Below are positions 1-8,320 of a stretch of 29,211 nt of DNA, in pieces (within the stretch, counting starts at the first letter, position 1; each line of letters opens with the position of its first letter). The stretch is from Bacteroides sp. Its GTDB lineage: Bacteria; Bacteroidota; Bacteroidia; Bacteroidales; Muribaculaceae. Position numbers and translations under genes: made by a program. The stretch covers positions 1 through 29,211 of the forward strand of contig JAAVDV010000023.1 in NCBI GenBank assembly GCA_014801595.1, given 5' to 3'. The notes below the pieces were generated by a model. It was not told where the DNA came from. It saw nothing but the letters and a program-made list of their open reading frames with translations, and did no database searches.

Positions 1-140
1 GGCGGGTATTTGCAGGCCGTAATTACCTTCGCGCGGGTCAAGGAGATAGCGACCGCTCTCGGCACCGAGTTCATTGTAGAAGATGACAGTCATACGTCCA
101 CGAAGAAGAGCATAGGTTTTCCGGGGAGAGAGCAGGTATA
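1..140 (+). CDS. C-terminal end of an unidentified plus-strand gene (partial)
   Basis: An open frame enters from the left edge and ends with TAA at 138-140, giving about 45 residues ending GFPGREQV. I do not recognise it. The frame is GC-rich at third positions, and composition drops to AT-rich exactly after the stop, followed by a 12-bp inverted repeat. Both points favour a real gene end that converges on the minus-strand locus. The opposite strand is also open here (an ATG at 93 reading leftward, starting MTVIFYNELG), with similar third-position GC, so the strand assignment is uncertain. Confidence 0.4.
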
Positions 141-148
141 AATGTTTC

Positions 149-190
149 CACTCCAATCCAAAGTTCTAAATCAAACTCTGGATTGGAGTG
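149..190. terminator. 12-bp perfect inverted repeat, possible bidirectional terminator
   Basis: CACTCCAATCCA at 149-160 is the exact reverse complement of TGGATTGGAGTG at 179-190, with an 18-nt spacer. It sits just after the putative plus-strand stop at 140 and downstream of the minus-strand toxin gene, the position expected for a terminator between convergent units. There is no long T-run directly after either arm, so a protein-binding or recombination site is also possible. Confidence 0.45.
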
Positions 191-243
191 ACAATATGAC
201 GATTAGATTTTAACTATTTATTCTTGAGAAGAACCAATCTATT

Positions 244-283
244 GATTTCAATGCTCATTGAGGAAATCAAATGCTGATTTTTT
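244..283 (+). terminator. Hairpin followed by T-run, possible second terminator
   Basis: TCAATG (248-253) pairs with CATTGA (256-261) around a 2-nt loop. Flanking GATT/AATC bases can extend the stem with a bulge. A run of six T residues follows at 278-283 on the plus strand. It would act on transcripts coming from the left. The stem is AT-rich, so the call is tentative. Confidence 0.25.
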
Positions 284-342
284 GGGCAACTCAGTCCTTT
301 TCAATTATTTATAATCCGGACAAAGAACAACCAATCATTGAG

Positions 343-771
343 TTACAACATTTCTTTAATTCTATTCTCCACCAACTTACTACACTTCACTCCCTCAATA
401 ATACGAGTTAAGCTTTCTGCTTCGAATATACCCGGCAGTTCATATACTTTACCTTCCTTTAATAGTTTGGCAAAGTTATTATGGGTTACTTCGATAGGTT
501 GATTACAGTTGATATATGTCTGGGGTTTACGGAGCTGATTGATGGAGTCTGCAAGAAACACGGGGTAAGAATTAAGATCAAAACCAAGTGCTTTGGCACG
601 TGCAATAGCCTTTTCCACCTGTGATGAGCCGGTGGCAAATAATAATACAGTCTCTCCCCGTTTTATACAAATATGAATATGGTCCTTGACACCGATCGGG
701 CAATCGGCTTTAAAGAAATACATCTTTCCTTCATCAATTGTCCCGATATAAGCTGATGCGGGCAAATCCAT
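343..771 (-). CDS. Probable toxin partner of the Panacea antitoxin
   Basis: This is a 142-aa soluble protein starting at an ATG only 5 nt after the stop of the Panacea-domain gene, so the two form an operon with the antitoxin first. I cannot place it in a named toxin family with confidence. The N-terminal part (residues 9-50) looks beta-rich, with basic CIKRGE around residues 35-40 and a helix-forming stretch after SSQVEKAIARAKALG. There is no signal peptide or membrane helix. Panacea antitoxins are known to pair with many unrelated toxin folds, so toxin function is inferred from context, not from a motif. Confidence 0.6.
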   Translation of the reverse strand: MDLPASAYIGTIDEGKMYFFKADCPIGVKDHIHICIKRGETVLLFATGSSQVEKAIARAKALGFDLNSYPVFLADSINQLRKPQTYINCNQPIEVTHNNFAKLLKEGKVYELPGIFEAESLTRIIEGVKCSKLVENRIKEML

Positions 772-776
772 AGGAT

Positions 777-1358
777 TTAACGATTGAATTCATGATACAA
801 CTCCTTGGTAATAGCCAATACCTCATCCGACTGGTTGAAAAGTTCGGAATTATCCTCTTCACTGTTTTCAAACATCAGATCAATATTTATCGGGAAGGCA
901 TTTGCTCTATGCTCATCCTTCAGCATATCTTCATACTGCCGCCATTCAGGATACTTATGGGATAATTTGGAGAGTTCATGACGTGAATAACCCCCATAAA
1001 GAGTCAGTACTTTCTCAAGTACCTCAATATCCGACTCTGAGAACTCATCCATGTCCGGGGGAGCAATGGCCGTATACTTATGTAGGTCTCTTTTTTCAAT
1101 CCAGCGGTCGAAATAGTCGGCAGGAGTCTCCATACGAGTCTTAACACCATCCAATATGTGCTTAGCATCAGTCGGCACAAGCCCCATCGGGAGGGCATAG
1201 TACTTATCACCGGTTATTGTACGTCCATACATACGCAGATGACACCGATCAGCAAGCCACAAAAGCTTGTAGGCCTTCATGACATCCACCGTCTTATCCT
1301 CCATTTTAGAGGCAATAAAGACCAGTGACTGAATAATTTTATTCGTATTATTACTCAT
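777..1358 (-). CDS. Panacea-domain (SocA-like, DUF4065) antitoxin
   Basis: A 193-aa protein with the characteristic Panacea core: MKAYKLLWLADRCHLRMYGR (residues 28-47), then TITGDKYYALPMGLVPTDAK. This matches the family pattern of a KLLYLAD helix followed by G-x-P-ITGD-x-Y-x-A-xPxGPVP. Panacea proteins are domain-swappable antitoxins that neutralise varied toxins, often by direct binding; the founding member SocA is a proteolysis adaptor for the toxin SocB. It is the first gene of a two-gene unit with the ORF at 343-771. A strong TAnnTTTG promoter match and an overlapping palindrome lie 65-72 nt upstream, consistent with separate, possibly autorepressed expression. Family assignment is confident; specificity is unknown. 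Confidence 0.88.
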   Translation of the reverse strand: MSNNTNKIIQSLVFIASKMEDKTVDVMKAYKLLWLADRCHLRMYGRTITGDKYYALPMGLVPTDAKHILDGVKTRMETPADYFDRWIEKRDLHKYTAIAPPDMDEFSESDIEVLEKVLTLYGGYSRHELSKLSHKYPEWRQYEDMLKDEHRANAFPINIDLMFENSEEDNSELFNQSDEVLAITKELYHEFNR

Positions 1359-1413
1359 AACTACTCCATCTGTTTATATTTAGGAACGCGCAACTCTCAG
1401 TTTTGTTATAATA

Positions 1414-1454
1414 ACCTTTGGACAAAGGTAATTAAATCCGGTCGGTTCTGCAAG
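1414..1454 (-). promoter_or_regulatory. Bacteroidetes-type promoter overlapped by a palindrome (candidate autoregulatory operator)
   Basis: On the minus strand the -7 box is TACCTTTG (1430 to 1423), a full match to TAnnTTTG. A CTTG at 1454-1451, 20 nt upstream, approximates the -33 TTTG. The plus-strand palindrome ACCTTTG-GA-CAAAGGT (1414-1429, 7-bp arms) covers the -7 box. A repressor bound there would occlude RNA polymerase, as many antitoxins do at their own promoters. Predicted leader to the ATG at 1358 is roughly 55-60 nt. Confidence 0.55.
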
Positions 1455-1512
1455 AATATTACGGATAATAATCTATTTTTACTTCTCAACGTAAAGGTAG
1501 AACCTGCGGGAT

Positions 1513-2103
1513 TCACTTGACGATGATTTCCCGGAAGGTCGAAAAGATGAGCTTGATATCATTCCAGAGAGAAGCACGGTCGACGTATTCGAGATCAATC
1601 GTGAGTTTGTCGGGCATCACCTGCTCTATATAACAGCGGTCGGGATCATCTGAGGCCGCCAGAATCTCATTCTCATTCCGATAACGAATGGAAGCTAAAG
1701 AGGTGATACCGGGACGTACGGACAGGACACGCATCTGCTCGGGAGTGTACATATCCACATACTTTCGTACTTCCGGACGGGGCCCTACAAGACTCATATC
1801 CCCCTTAAAGACATTGATGAGCTGCGGAAACTCGTCAAGCTTATACTTGCGGATGTAATAACCGGAGCGAGTGACACGCGGATCATGTCCGCCTACCGTA
1901 ATAAGACCAAGTTTGTCAGAATCCGGTCTCATTGAGCGGAACTTGAAGAGTCGGAAATCCTTATTGTCCTTGCCGACACGAATCTGTCGGTAAAAAACGG
2001 GACCCTTGGAATCAAATTTAATCCACACTGCCAGAATGGCAAACAGCGGACTGAGGCACACAAGGCCCAGTCCGCTGGCAACTATATCGAATAGACGTTT
2101 CAA
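1513..2103 (-). CDS. Initiating sugar-1-phosphate transferase (monotopic PGT), second of two in the locus
   Basis: A 196-aa bacterial sugar transferase that moves a sugar-1-phosphate from a UDP-sugar to undecaprenyl phosphate at the inner membrane, starting repeat-unit assembly. A single N-terminal hydrophobic re-entrant segment (residues 5-28) precedes KFRSM (54-58), the catalytic Asp-Glu pair (D90-E91 in KLDEFPQL) and GDMSLVGPRPE (101-111). It is the short PglC-like form, without the extra membrane helices of WbaP/WcaJ. The start is a TTG that overlaps the aminotransferase stop (TTGA); no ATG is nearby and MKRLFDIVASG is a normal family N terminus. Pairing with a DegT aminotransferase suggests an amino-sugar substrate such as diacetylbacillosamine, by analogy with PglE/PglC. 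Confidence 0.92.
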   Translation of the reverse strand: MKRLFDIVASGLGLVCLSPLFAILAVWIKFDSKGPVFYRQIRVGKDNKDFRLFKFRSMRPDSDKLGLITVGGHDPRVTRSGYYIRKYKLDEFPQLINVFKGDMSLVGPRPEVRKYVDMYTPEQMRVLSVRPGITSLASIRYRNENEILAASDDPDRCYIEQVMPDKLTIDLEYVDRASLWNDIKLIFSTFREIIVK

Positions 2104-3341
2104 AGTTTCTTCAGTATTTCAGTGAAATTTTTGATTACATATTCTATATCCTCGTCACTCATACGAGTATTGAGCGGCAGGGTAATTTCATTCCTATACT
2201 GATCATAGGCGTTCGGGAAATCATTGATATCATAGCCGAGAGCCTTATATGCAGTCATCATCGGAAGAGGTTTATAATGAACATTGGTGGCTATTCCACG
2301 CGCAGCCATCTCCTCGATGACACGGTTACGTGTTTCCACATCCGCACCGATTATACGCACCATATAAAGATGCCCGCTTGATGAATGGTCGTTACCATAA
2401 TGAGGCAACACCTCAACCGGCAGATCCTTGAATGCCACATTGTATCGCTCTATCATCTGCCGACGGCGTTGGAGCATCTCCGGATAACGCTTGATCTGAG
2501 CCAATCCGATACCAGCCATGATATCGGTCATATTACATTTATACCAAGTGCCGATGATATCATATTCCCATCCGCCGAGTTTAGTCTTTGCGAGCGCATC
2601 CTTATTTTGTCCGTGCAGACTGAAGAGCTGAAGCTGCTTGTATAACTCCCTGTCATCGATACTCTCGTGAGCCTTCCAGGTAAGCGCGCCACCTTCAGCG
2701 GTGGTAAGATTCTTCACGGCATGGAAAGAGAACGAGGTGAAGTCAGCGATTTCACCACACATCAGACCATGTCGCATCGCACCGAAAGCATGAGCCGCAT
2801 CCGCAACCACGATGCATCGGCCAAAGGCACGCTGAATATCGTTATTCGGTCTGAAAAGATCCTTCTTGGCCTCGACTGCCGCCAATACCTTATCATAATC
2901 AGCGACAATACCGGCCAGATCCACCGGCATAACGACCTTTGTGCGTTCCGTAATAGCATCGGAAAGTTTGTCATAATCCATTTCAAAAGATCCGGGAGCG
3001 CAGTCAACAAGTACGGGACGGGCGCCGACATGACACACAGAGCTTGCAGTAGCCGTGTAAGTATACGCCGGAACAATAACCTCGTCACCTTCGCCTACGC
3101 CAAGCACACGCAGAGCCATCTCCATACAAGCTGTAGCGGAATTAAGGCAAACTGTTGTCGGGAGAGGTTTGCCATCGGCTCCATTTCGGGCTGTCTGGCA
3201 GCACATGGAGATAAGATTCTCAAACTCCTTAGTTTTCGGACCTGTAGTGATCCATCCGGAGCGCAAAGCCTCCGCTACTTCAGCAATCTCAGCATCCGAG
3301 ATATCGGGTGGAGAGAACGGGATATTACGTTCAACGTTCAT
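2100..3341 (-). CDS. DegT/DnrJ/EryC1/StrS family sugar aminotransferase
   Basis: A 413-aa PLP-dependent aminotransferase that probably converts a nucleotide-linked 4-keto sugar to an amino sugar. Landmarks: GWITTGPKTKEFE (29-41), LNSATACMEMAL (66-77), VPAYTYTATA (90-99), DAAHAFGA (181-188, Asp contacting the PLP pyridine nitrogen) and SFSFHAVKNLTTAEGG with K210 as the PLP lysine. The C-terminal part has the usual substrate loop HYKPLP. Its stop overlaps the start of the initiating sugar transferase by 4 nt, so the two are translationally coupled. It is longer than many homologues because of the segment around residues 155-175. No matching nucleotide-sugar dehydratase is present in the window, so that step must be encoded elsewhere. 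Confidence 0.92.
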   Translation of the reverse strand: MNVERNIPFSPPDISDAEIAEVAEALRSGWITTGPKTKEFENLISMCCQTARNGADGKPLPTTVCLNSATACMEMALRVLGVGEGDEVIVPAYTYTATASSVCHVGARPVLVDCAPGSFEMDYDKLSDAITERTKVVMPVDLAGIVADYDKVLAAVEAKKDLFRPNNDIQRAFGRCIVVADAAHAFGAMRHGLMCGEIADFTSFSFHAVKNLTTAEGGALTWKAHESIDDRELYKQLQLFSLHGQNKDALAKTKLGGWEYDIIGTWYKCNMTDIMAGIGLAQIKRYPEMLQRRRQMIERYNVAFKDLPVEVLPHYGNDHSSSGHLYMVRIIGADVETRNRVIEEMAARGIATNVHYKPLPMMTAYKALGYDINDFPNAYDQYRNEITLPLNTRMSDEDIEYVIKNFTEILKKL

Positions 3342-3351
3342 AATGGGATAC

Positions 3352-3366
3352 GCGGCAAAGCCGCGA
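3352..3366. other. Perfect 6-bp hairpin in the aminotransferase leader
   Basis: CGCGGC-AAA-GCCGCG lies just upstream of the aminotransferase start at 3341, in the 128-nt gap separating it from the DUF3800 gene. A second weaker stem (CTGCC/GGCAG, about 3405-3420) lies further upstream. They could terminate DUF3800 transcription or influence translation initiation. No T-run follows, so neither is a textbook intrinsic terminator. Confidence 0.35.
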
Positions 3367-3469
3367 AATATATAGATTTTACAGACTTGTCATTGTGCGA
3401 AGTCCTGCCTTGTGGGGCAGTATGATTGGGGGAGGAGATATAACGCTCAGGAAATACACAGATTCCTGA

Positions 3470-4522
3470 TTAGGGACTGACGCGGCTAAGGAGATCTTCG
3501 CCTTGAGTCGGTGCCATGAGTACGTTTATCGACTTGTCGAGGCCAGAAGATTTAAGGAGATTTATCAATGTATGATCGAAGTCATCAAGCTCTTCCGACT
3601 TAAGAATCTTCCAGGTCATCTTGGTAAAACCGGTCGCGACAATGTCGGCAAGGAGCAATAATGGTTCAGACTTTGAATTGGCTACATCAAATCGGTTGAT
3701 AAATCCTTTCCAGGTATTCATTCCAAGAACCCTGTCCTTCTCCTCCACATACTTGAAGCCACCGCAGAACTCATATAGATTGCTGAACGGATCATCAAAC
3801 TCCACGCAATGATCAAACACGACATCGGTCTCAGACGACCGTTTCTCAAGACTCACGGCAAGACGCCGCCCTAAATCGGCGAACGCTGTGAGATTAGGCG
3901 AATACTCAACCCCTGCCTTCTCCCAAGCATTACACGATAACTCCTCGTCAAAAAGTCTGTTAATATCGCACCCCTCGATAATTTCTTTAAATTCCGGATT
4001 ATCGGTTATAGATACCAGATAATCAAAAGCTCTCCTGATATTTTCAAGCGTAGACTTACGGAAAGCAGCGGCTATGATTTCGCGGTCACCTTTCTCTATT
4101 ACAGAATAGAAATAAGCCGTAATCTCTCGGGCATAAACCGGATTAAACAACGTAGGCCCAAGATAAACATTCGCTTTCGGATTGAATTCCGGATCCAGGA
4201 AATTCTGTACCACCAAAGCCGCCAGTAACCATATCTTGTCTACCACCACGACAGTGATGAAACCCTCATGAAACCTGACCTTCTCCAACAGACGGCGCAT
4301 TCCTTCCCGTTTTGGAGCAGACTTCAACCAGCGGCGCGCCTTGAGTTCCTTCTCTTCCTTCTCCTTCAGACTGTTGAAAGTGGTAGTGACCTGTTCCCGC
4401 AGATAGTCCGCGCTCGTTTCCGGCACTGAGACACACGCTAAAATGAACAACGGCTGTGTCATCTCAAGCAGATCTGTCCCTGTGTTACCACACTCATCAA
4501 TGAAAGACATGTACTTTGCCAT
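3470..4522 (-). CDS. DUF3800-domain protein
   Basis: About 350 aa starting MAKYMSFIDECGNTG. The N-terminal FIDECGN is the hallmark acidic DESG-type motif of DUF3800, an RNase H-like fold family of unknown activity that is common on mobile and defence-rich DNA. A second conserved feature, LLLADIVATGFTK, lies near the C terminus. I place the start at the ATG at 4522 rather than the TTG at 4528 because a perfect TACTTTTG -7 match lies 16 nt upstream. The protein is soluble, with a Lys/Glu-rich helix at residues 52-64. It has no obvious role in polysaccharide synthesis and, with the metallo-beta-lactamase-like ORF upstream, looks like cargo inserted in the capsule operon. Confidence 0.85.
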   Translation of the reverse strand: MAKYMSFIDECGNTGTDLLEMTQPLFILACVSVPETSADYLREQVTTTFNSLKEKEEKELKARRWLKSAPKREGMRRLLEKVRFHEGFITVVVVDKIWLLAALVVQNFLDPEFNPKANVYLGPTLFNPVYAREITAYFYSVIEKGDREIIAAAFRKSTLENIRRAFDYLVSITDNPEFKEIIEGCDINRLFDEELSCNAWEKAGVEYSPNLTAFADLGRRLAVSLEKRSSETDVVFDHCVEFDDPFSNLYEFCGGFKYVEEKDRVLGMNTWKGFINRFDVANSKSEPLLLLADIVATGFTKMTWKILKSEELDDFDHTLINLLKSSGLDKSINVLMAPTQGEDLLSRVSP

Positions 4523-4538
4523 ACGCAACGAATATATT

Positions 4539-4546
4539 CAAAAGTA
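4539..4546 (-). promoter_or_regulatory. Candidate -7 promoter element for the DUF3800 gene
   Basis: Read on the minus strand this is TACTTTTG, a full match to the Bacteroidetes TAnnTTTG -7 consensus, ending 16 nt before the ATG at 4522. A clear -33 TTTG is lacking (TCTG about 21 nt upstream is the nearest). The predicted leader would be very short. Confidence 0.4.
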
Positions 4547-4644
4547 TTTACGCTCCAGTAACACTTGCAGACCCGAATAGTTGTAGGACAGGGGAAGGAC
4601 GGGGAAATCCCGAGGGTGGTCAATGCCTTGATAATCTCAACCAT

Positions 4645-5553
4645 TCACGAAATTTGACGTGCATTCCCCCAGTGCTGGACCTTGAAACTACCACCTCCAA
4701 CAAACTCAAACTCATACTCCACTTCCCCCCACACTTCCTGAGATTCGGCCCCAGTAAAATCTACTCTCAGACAACGAGCCTTGTACTGTTCGACAATTTT
4801 TGCAATTGGCAGGTGCTTCCTGTCAAAAGAGGTAAGACAGGGAATCGTTGATTCCTTATCCATACTGCATTTGGGCAGGAATCTGCCGGAGGAGTCCGCC
4901 CCATGATGAGGCACCTTGACAAACACCGGGCGATTTAGATGCCACTCATTCAATCTTTCAATCTCCTCATCAAGAATATCACTACTGAAAACCCAACGGG
5001 CCTCACCAATGGACACCATCACCGCCATCGCCAACTCATTCTTAGGCATCCGTTTAACTGTCAATGTTTTGTAACTCAACACACCCCCACATGGCGATAG
5101 CGCTTCAATCTTGATCACCATTGATTGTTCATTCACACCCATAAGTGAGGACTTGATGATGAGGGTCTCCAAACTATGCGTCTCTCCTTCGGTTGTCCCA
5201 ACAGGAGTGCACGATAATTTAAGTAGCTTATTAAACTTAAGAGATAGCCCGGCAGGCATATAATTGGGATTATTTGCTGAATCTATTGCCACTAGCACAT
5301 CCCAGACAGAATCAATGAAACCCTGACGTAGTTTATTATTCTTGAACACCTTTTGGATTTCCTTTCTCATCGCACCACTATACTCACCCCAACATTCCTC
5401 GAATGAGATTGAGCCGTCGAAAGGGATTCTCGCTTGAACCCATCCACTTCTGTGACTCTTATCATTCTGTTTCTTATGAATGGTGTAAGCCCCGGTCATG
5501 GATAGAAATCGCAGCACCACTATGATGATTGTCGATTTTAATGGTCTCTCCAA
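4645..5553 (-). CDS. Metallo-beta-lactamase-like protein, probably N-terminally truncated
   Basis: The open frame is 302 codons from a TTG at 5553; an in-frame ATG 18 codons later (MTGAYTIHKKQ) is a likelier start if the gene is expressed. The C-terminal half has VFVKVPHHGADSSGRFL, the HHG motif of ComEC/Rec2-type metallo-beta-lactamase folds, followed by TSFDRKHLPIAKIVEQY, typical of the last strand-helix unit. The N-terminal HxHxDH metal-binding motif of an active enzyme is absent, and a stop lies two codons upstream of the TTG. It is therefore either a truncated remnant or a structural, non-hydrolytic derivative. It precedes DUF3800 by about 120 nt. Confidence 0.55.
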   Translation of the reverse strand: MERPLKSTIIIVVLRFLSMTGAYTIHKKQNDKSHRSGWVQARIPFDGSISFEECWGEYSGAMRKEIQKVFKNNKLRQGFIDSVWDVLVAIDSANNPNYMPAGLSLKFNKLLKLSCTPVGTTEGETHSLETLIIKSSLMGVNEQSMVIKIEALSPCGGVLSYKTLTVKRMPKNELAMAVMVSIGEARWVFSSDILDEEIERLNEWHLNRPVFVKVPHHGADSSGRFLPKCSMDKESTIPCLTSFDRKHLPIAKIVEQYKARCLRVDFTGAESQEVWGEVEYEFEFVGGGSFKVQHWGNARQIS

Positions 5554-5651
5554 AAATCAATCCCTGTAAACTCTTATCGCTTTGGTAAAATATATCTGAT
5601 ATTCTATAGGATTAACAATTTATAATAGAAAATGGACTGTCCAAAACTGAG

Positions 5652-5759
5652 TTATCTAAAAAAATGCTGATATGCCTCCGCAGGAGACGTGAGGTAACAT
5701 TTTTCCCAAAACTCAAGGTCACCTCTCATTAAAGCCGTATGTGATAATAGTTTATTCAT
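5652..5759 (-). CDS. Possible 35-aa small protein or gene fragment
   Basis: An ATG-initiated 35-codon frame (MNKLLSHTALMRGDLEFWEK...) lies in the gap between the acyltransferase and the metallo-beta-lactamase-like gene. It has a balanced, protein-like composition with an acidic/aromatic centre and no signal peptide. It could be a genuine small protein or the N-terminal stub of a gene lost when the cargo inserted. The family is not recognised. Confidence 0.25.
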   Translation of the reverse strand: MNKLLSHTALMRGDLEFWEKCYLTSPAEAYQHFFR

Positions 5760-5795
5760 AGAGTATACAGGTAACCCCTGACATCGGGGAACACG

Positions 5796-6830
5796 TCATC
5801 TTAAACGCTTAAGTTTTGTGATTGGGAAATATCGTTGGATAGCATTAATAAGAACTCTAAACATATAAGCCGTGGGAATAAGAAGAACGGCATAACATAG
5901 AAATTGAGTTAATGGGGTTAAATAAAGATACTTCCCAATAGCATAAATTCCGAACTTCAACACAACATGAATCAGAAATAAATCAAAAGCCATATTTCCA
6001 AGGTAGAGCCACTTAGTGGATTTAAAGATTAAATGTATCCTGCTATCTGGATTTAAACAACAAATCAGTAACATGCAAATAAACAAAATCGCATATGGGG
6101 CTTCCTTTTGACCGCTAAAAATAATCCAAACATATAAGATACTTGAGATTATCCCTAAAGCATCCAAGCATTTTGTATATTTTTGCCATATTTGTTGATA
6201 TGAAAAGAACGCATATCCAATCAATACCCCAAGTGATATATCGGTTACCCCTCTTAGAAAAGGCATCGAAAAAAAAACCTCTACTCTCCATTGCTCTAAT
6301 CCCGGTCCATCTTGAAAATTAAAAATTGAGGTGTAGAACAAGCAAGTCAGGATGGGGAAAACGATTCTTATGCAAGCTTTAGGATAGTATTTAATAAGAG
6401 TGTATACTATGGCTCCTCCATAAATCAAAATCGAGAAGAACCAGGTAGGCGTATTAATTCCGCCTTCCACAACTCCTATATTTTGAATTAGGAGCAGCTG
6501 ACCTATAATTCTACAAATCTCATGTAGAGGATCAGCAGTAAATAATTCATGTATATATGGCAGTTTTACGCAATAACAAAGTACTAATGCTACCACATAC
6601 GCTAAATAAAATTTCTTTACTTTATTCAAGGAGAAACTAATAACTCCAGGACTATTAATCTTTCTTGCTATTTTATACAAGAAAATTCCGGTCAATATAA
6701 AGAAAAATTCTACACCTATATACCCAACTTTCATACACCCCAGGCCTTTACTAAAGTGCCAAAAACAAATTTGAAGCATTACTAAGAATCGAAGGGCTTC
6801 TATCGGAATATTCCTATTATTTGATTGCAT
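5796..6830 (-). CDS. Acyltransferase family 3 membrane O-acyltransferase
   Basis: A 344-aa integral membrane protein of the OafA/NodX/WcjE type, which transfers an acetyl or other acyl group to sugars of a lipid-linked or periplasmic glycan. It begins IPIEALRFLVMLQICFWHF, in which R14 and H25 form the family's R-x10-H signature. GYIGVEFFFILTGIFLY follows at 37-53, and about ten hydrophobic segments run through to VLLIPTAYMF. The C terminus is basic, and no SGNH domain is fused. It is separated from the tightly packed module upstream by a 272-nt AT-rich gap in which I see no gene. The likely role is capsule O-acylation. Confidence 0.9.
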   Translation of the reverse strand: MQSNNRNIPIEALRFLVMLQICFWHFSKGLGCMKVGYIGVEFFFILTGIFLYKIARKINSPGVISFSLNKVKKFYLAYVVALVLCYCVKLPYIHELFTADPLHEICRIIGQLLLIQNIGVVEGGINTPTWFFSILIYGGAIVYTLIKYYPKACIRIVFPILTCLFYTSIFNFQDGPGLEQWRVEVFFSMPFLRGVTDISLGVLIGYAFFSYQQIWQKYTKCLDALGIISSILYVWIIFSGQKEAPYAILFICMLLICCLNPDSRIHLIFKSTKWLYLGNMAFDLFLIHVVLKFGIYAIGKYLYLTPLTQFLCYAVLLIPTAYMFRVLINAIQRYFPITKLKRLR

Positions 6831-7102
6831 TAGTTAATTACTATTTATGGGCTACAGAACCTTATTGCTATAACAGAAGTCATGAGTTAGGGCACCTACA
6901 GCGATTTCTACCTTATAGCGTATGATGAATCGAAGAGAGGCAAAAACCAATGGAATATTAGCTAATTAAAATCACTGAATTGAAAATTATCGAATATTAA
7001 CAGACTACTCGCTATGAGATAATTCCGATGAAACAAATCAATATGAAGTAACTGCTCAAAATTCTGGTGCTACCCAACACGTCATTCTTAATTCTTATAG
7101 GC

Positions 7103-8305
7103 TTACTCCTTCCCAAAATATGGAGATGTTGTGAAATGGACCTTCGCCAGGGCTTTTTCACATTCTTGCATTGCAGCTACATTGGAATCCGCCTGACACA
7201 CTATCATCCCGACACGGTCAAGACTACTATGAATCGGTGTAACTTCTTCTCCAATTGACTTTGTAAGTATAATCTCCTGAACGCCTTCTTGCTTCTCCAC
7301 CTCATCTACCCCGGAAATACTTTGAATAATGCCCGGCTCCACATCGAAATACCGAATGGCACTCCCCTTATCCCATTTCTTTTCAAGATCAGGAACCCGT
7401 CCCAATGAAATATCAATTGCCGCTTTGATCATATCGATTCCTGTTGATAAAGGAACAAGATGAGTTGTGATGCAATCCCCACCCATACGCGCTCCTAACT
7501 CAATCATCTTCGGACCATCATTTGTGACCATCATTTCCACATGAGCCGGACTGTTCCGTATACCAACAGCCTTGACAGCAGCTTTGGCAAGTTCTGAAAT
7601 CTTATCCAAATCCTCACCAATAAACTTTGATGGTTGAGAATGCCCCATTTCAACAAAATATGGAACGCCCGTAGTTAGCTTATCTGTGACTTGCAATACA
7701 TGAGGCTCTCCGCCATATGTTATTACCTCCACACTCACTTCGTCACCTTGCAAGTATTCTTCAATAATCACTTTCCCATTACGAGATTGCTCCACACTAT
7801 ATTTGTACGCAGCCTCTAACTTTACAAGACTATTGATTATCGTCACGCCTCTACTGCCGCTGTTATCGGCAGGTTTCATAATGCACGGGACGATAATCTT
7901 ATCCCTAACTTCTTCCAGCTCTTCCGAAGAAGCTACTTCAAAAAACCAAGGAGAGGCGACACCATGTTCCTTGAACGCCTTGATCATTTCAATTTTATCC
8001 GTGGATTTGACAGCAGACTCCATACTTATACCGGGGAGTCCGAGAGATTGAGTTGCAGCTGCAATGGAGCGCATAGGCATGTCGGTAGCTAATGTCATAA
8101 TACCATCCGGCCGATATTCCCTCGCCACACGTACAATAGCATCTATATCAATCGTACTTGCATTAAAATATCGATCTGCAAACGGAATCCCAACCGCATC
8201 AGGATTATAATCAGCCACTGCTACTTCCAACCCCATTTCTTTAGCACGCTTGATTGCAGGCAGCTGTAACACAGAGGCACCAATAACCAATAATTTTTGT
8301 TTCAT
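7103..8305 (-). CDS. ATP-grasp carboxylate-amine/thiol ligase (module ligase B)
   Basis: A 400-aa ATP-grasp enzyme of the PurK/carbamoyl-phosphate-synthase-like branch; such proteins activate a carboxylate as acyl-phosphate and join it to an amine or thiol. Residues 1-100 form a Rossmann-like pre-ATP-grasp domain (LLVIGASVLQLPAIKRAKEMG). ATP-grasp features are KPADNSGSRGV (144-154), EEYLQGDEVSVEV (182-194) and MIELGARMGGD (267-277) with the metal-binding Glu. A C-terminal domain with VEPGIIQSISG completes a full-length protein. It starts 15 nt after the NlpC-like gene and is the last gene of the compact module. The substrate is unknown; the surrounding acid-processing enzymes suggest it couples the module's carboxylic acid product. 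Confidence 0.88.
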   Translation of the reverse strand: MKQKLLVIGASVLQLPAIKRAKEMGLEVAVADYNPDAVGIPFADRYFNASTIDIDAIVRVAREYRPDGIMTLATDMPMRSIAAATQSLGLPGISMESAVKSTDKIEMIKAFKEHGVASPWFFEVASSEELEEVRDKIIVPCIMKPADNSGSRGVTIINSLVKLEAAYKYSVEQSRNGKVIIEEYLQGDEVSVEVITYGGEPHVLQVTDKLTTGVPYFVEMGHSQPSKFIGEDLDKISELAKAAVKAVGIRNSPAHVEMMVTNDGPKMIELGARMGGDCITTHLVPLSTGIDMIKAAIDISLGRVPDLEKKWDKGSAIRYFDVEPGIIQSISGVDEVEKQEGVQEIILTKSIGEEVTPIHSSLDRVGMIVCQADSNVAAMQECEKALAKVHFTTSPYFGKE

Positions 8306-8320
8306 CCTTATAATGAATAT

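Noticed and set aside
1..93. Minus-strand gene starting MTVIFYNELG at 93
   Set aside because: Open and codon-like, but the plus-strand frame ends exactly where composition changes and is followed by a terminator-like repeat, so the plus strand is preferred; not fully excluded.
6831..7102. Hidden gene or promoter in the 272-nt gap before the acyltransferase
   Set aside because: AT-rich with frequent stops in all frames and no TAnnTTTG match on the minus strand.
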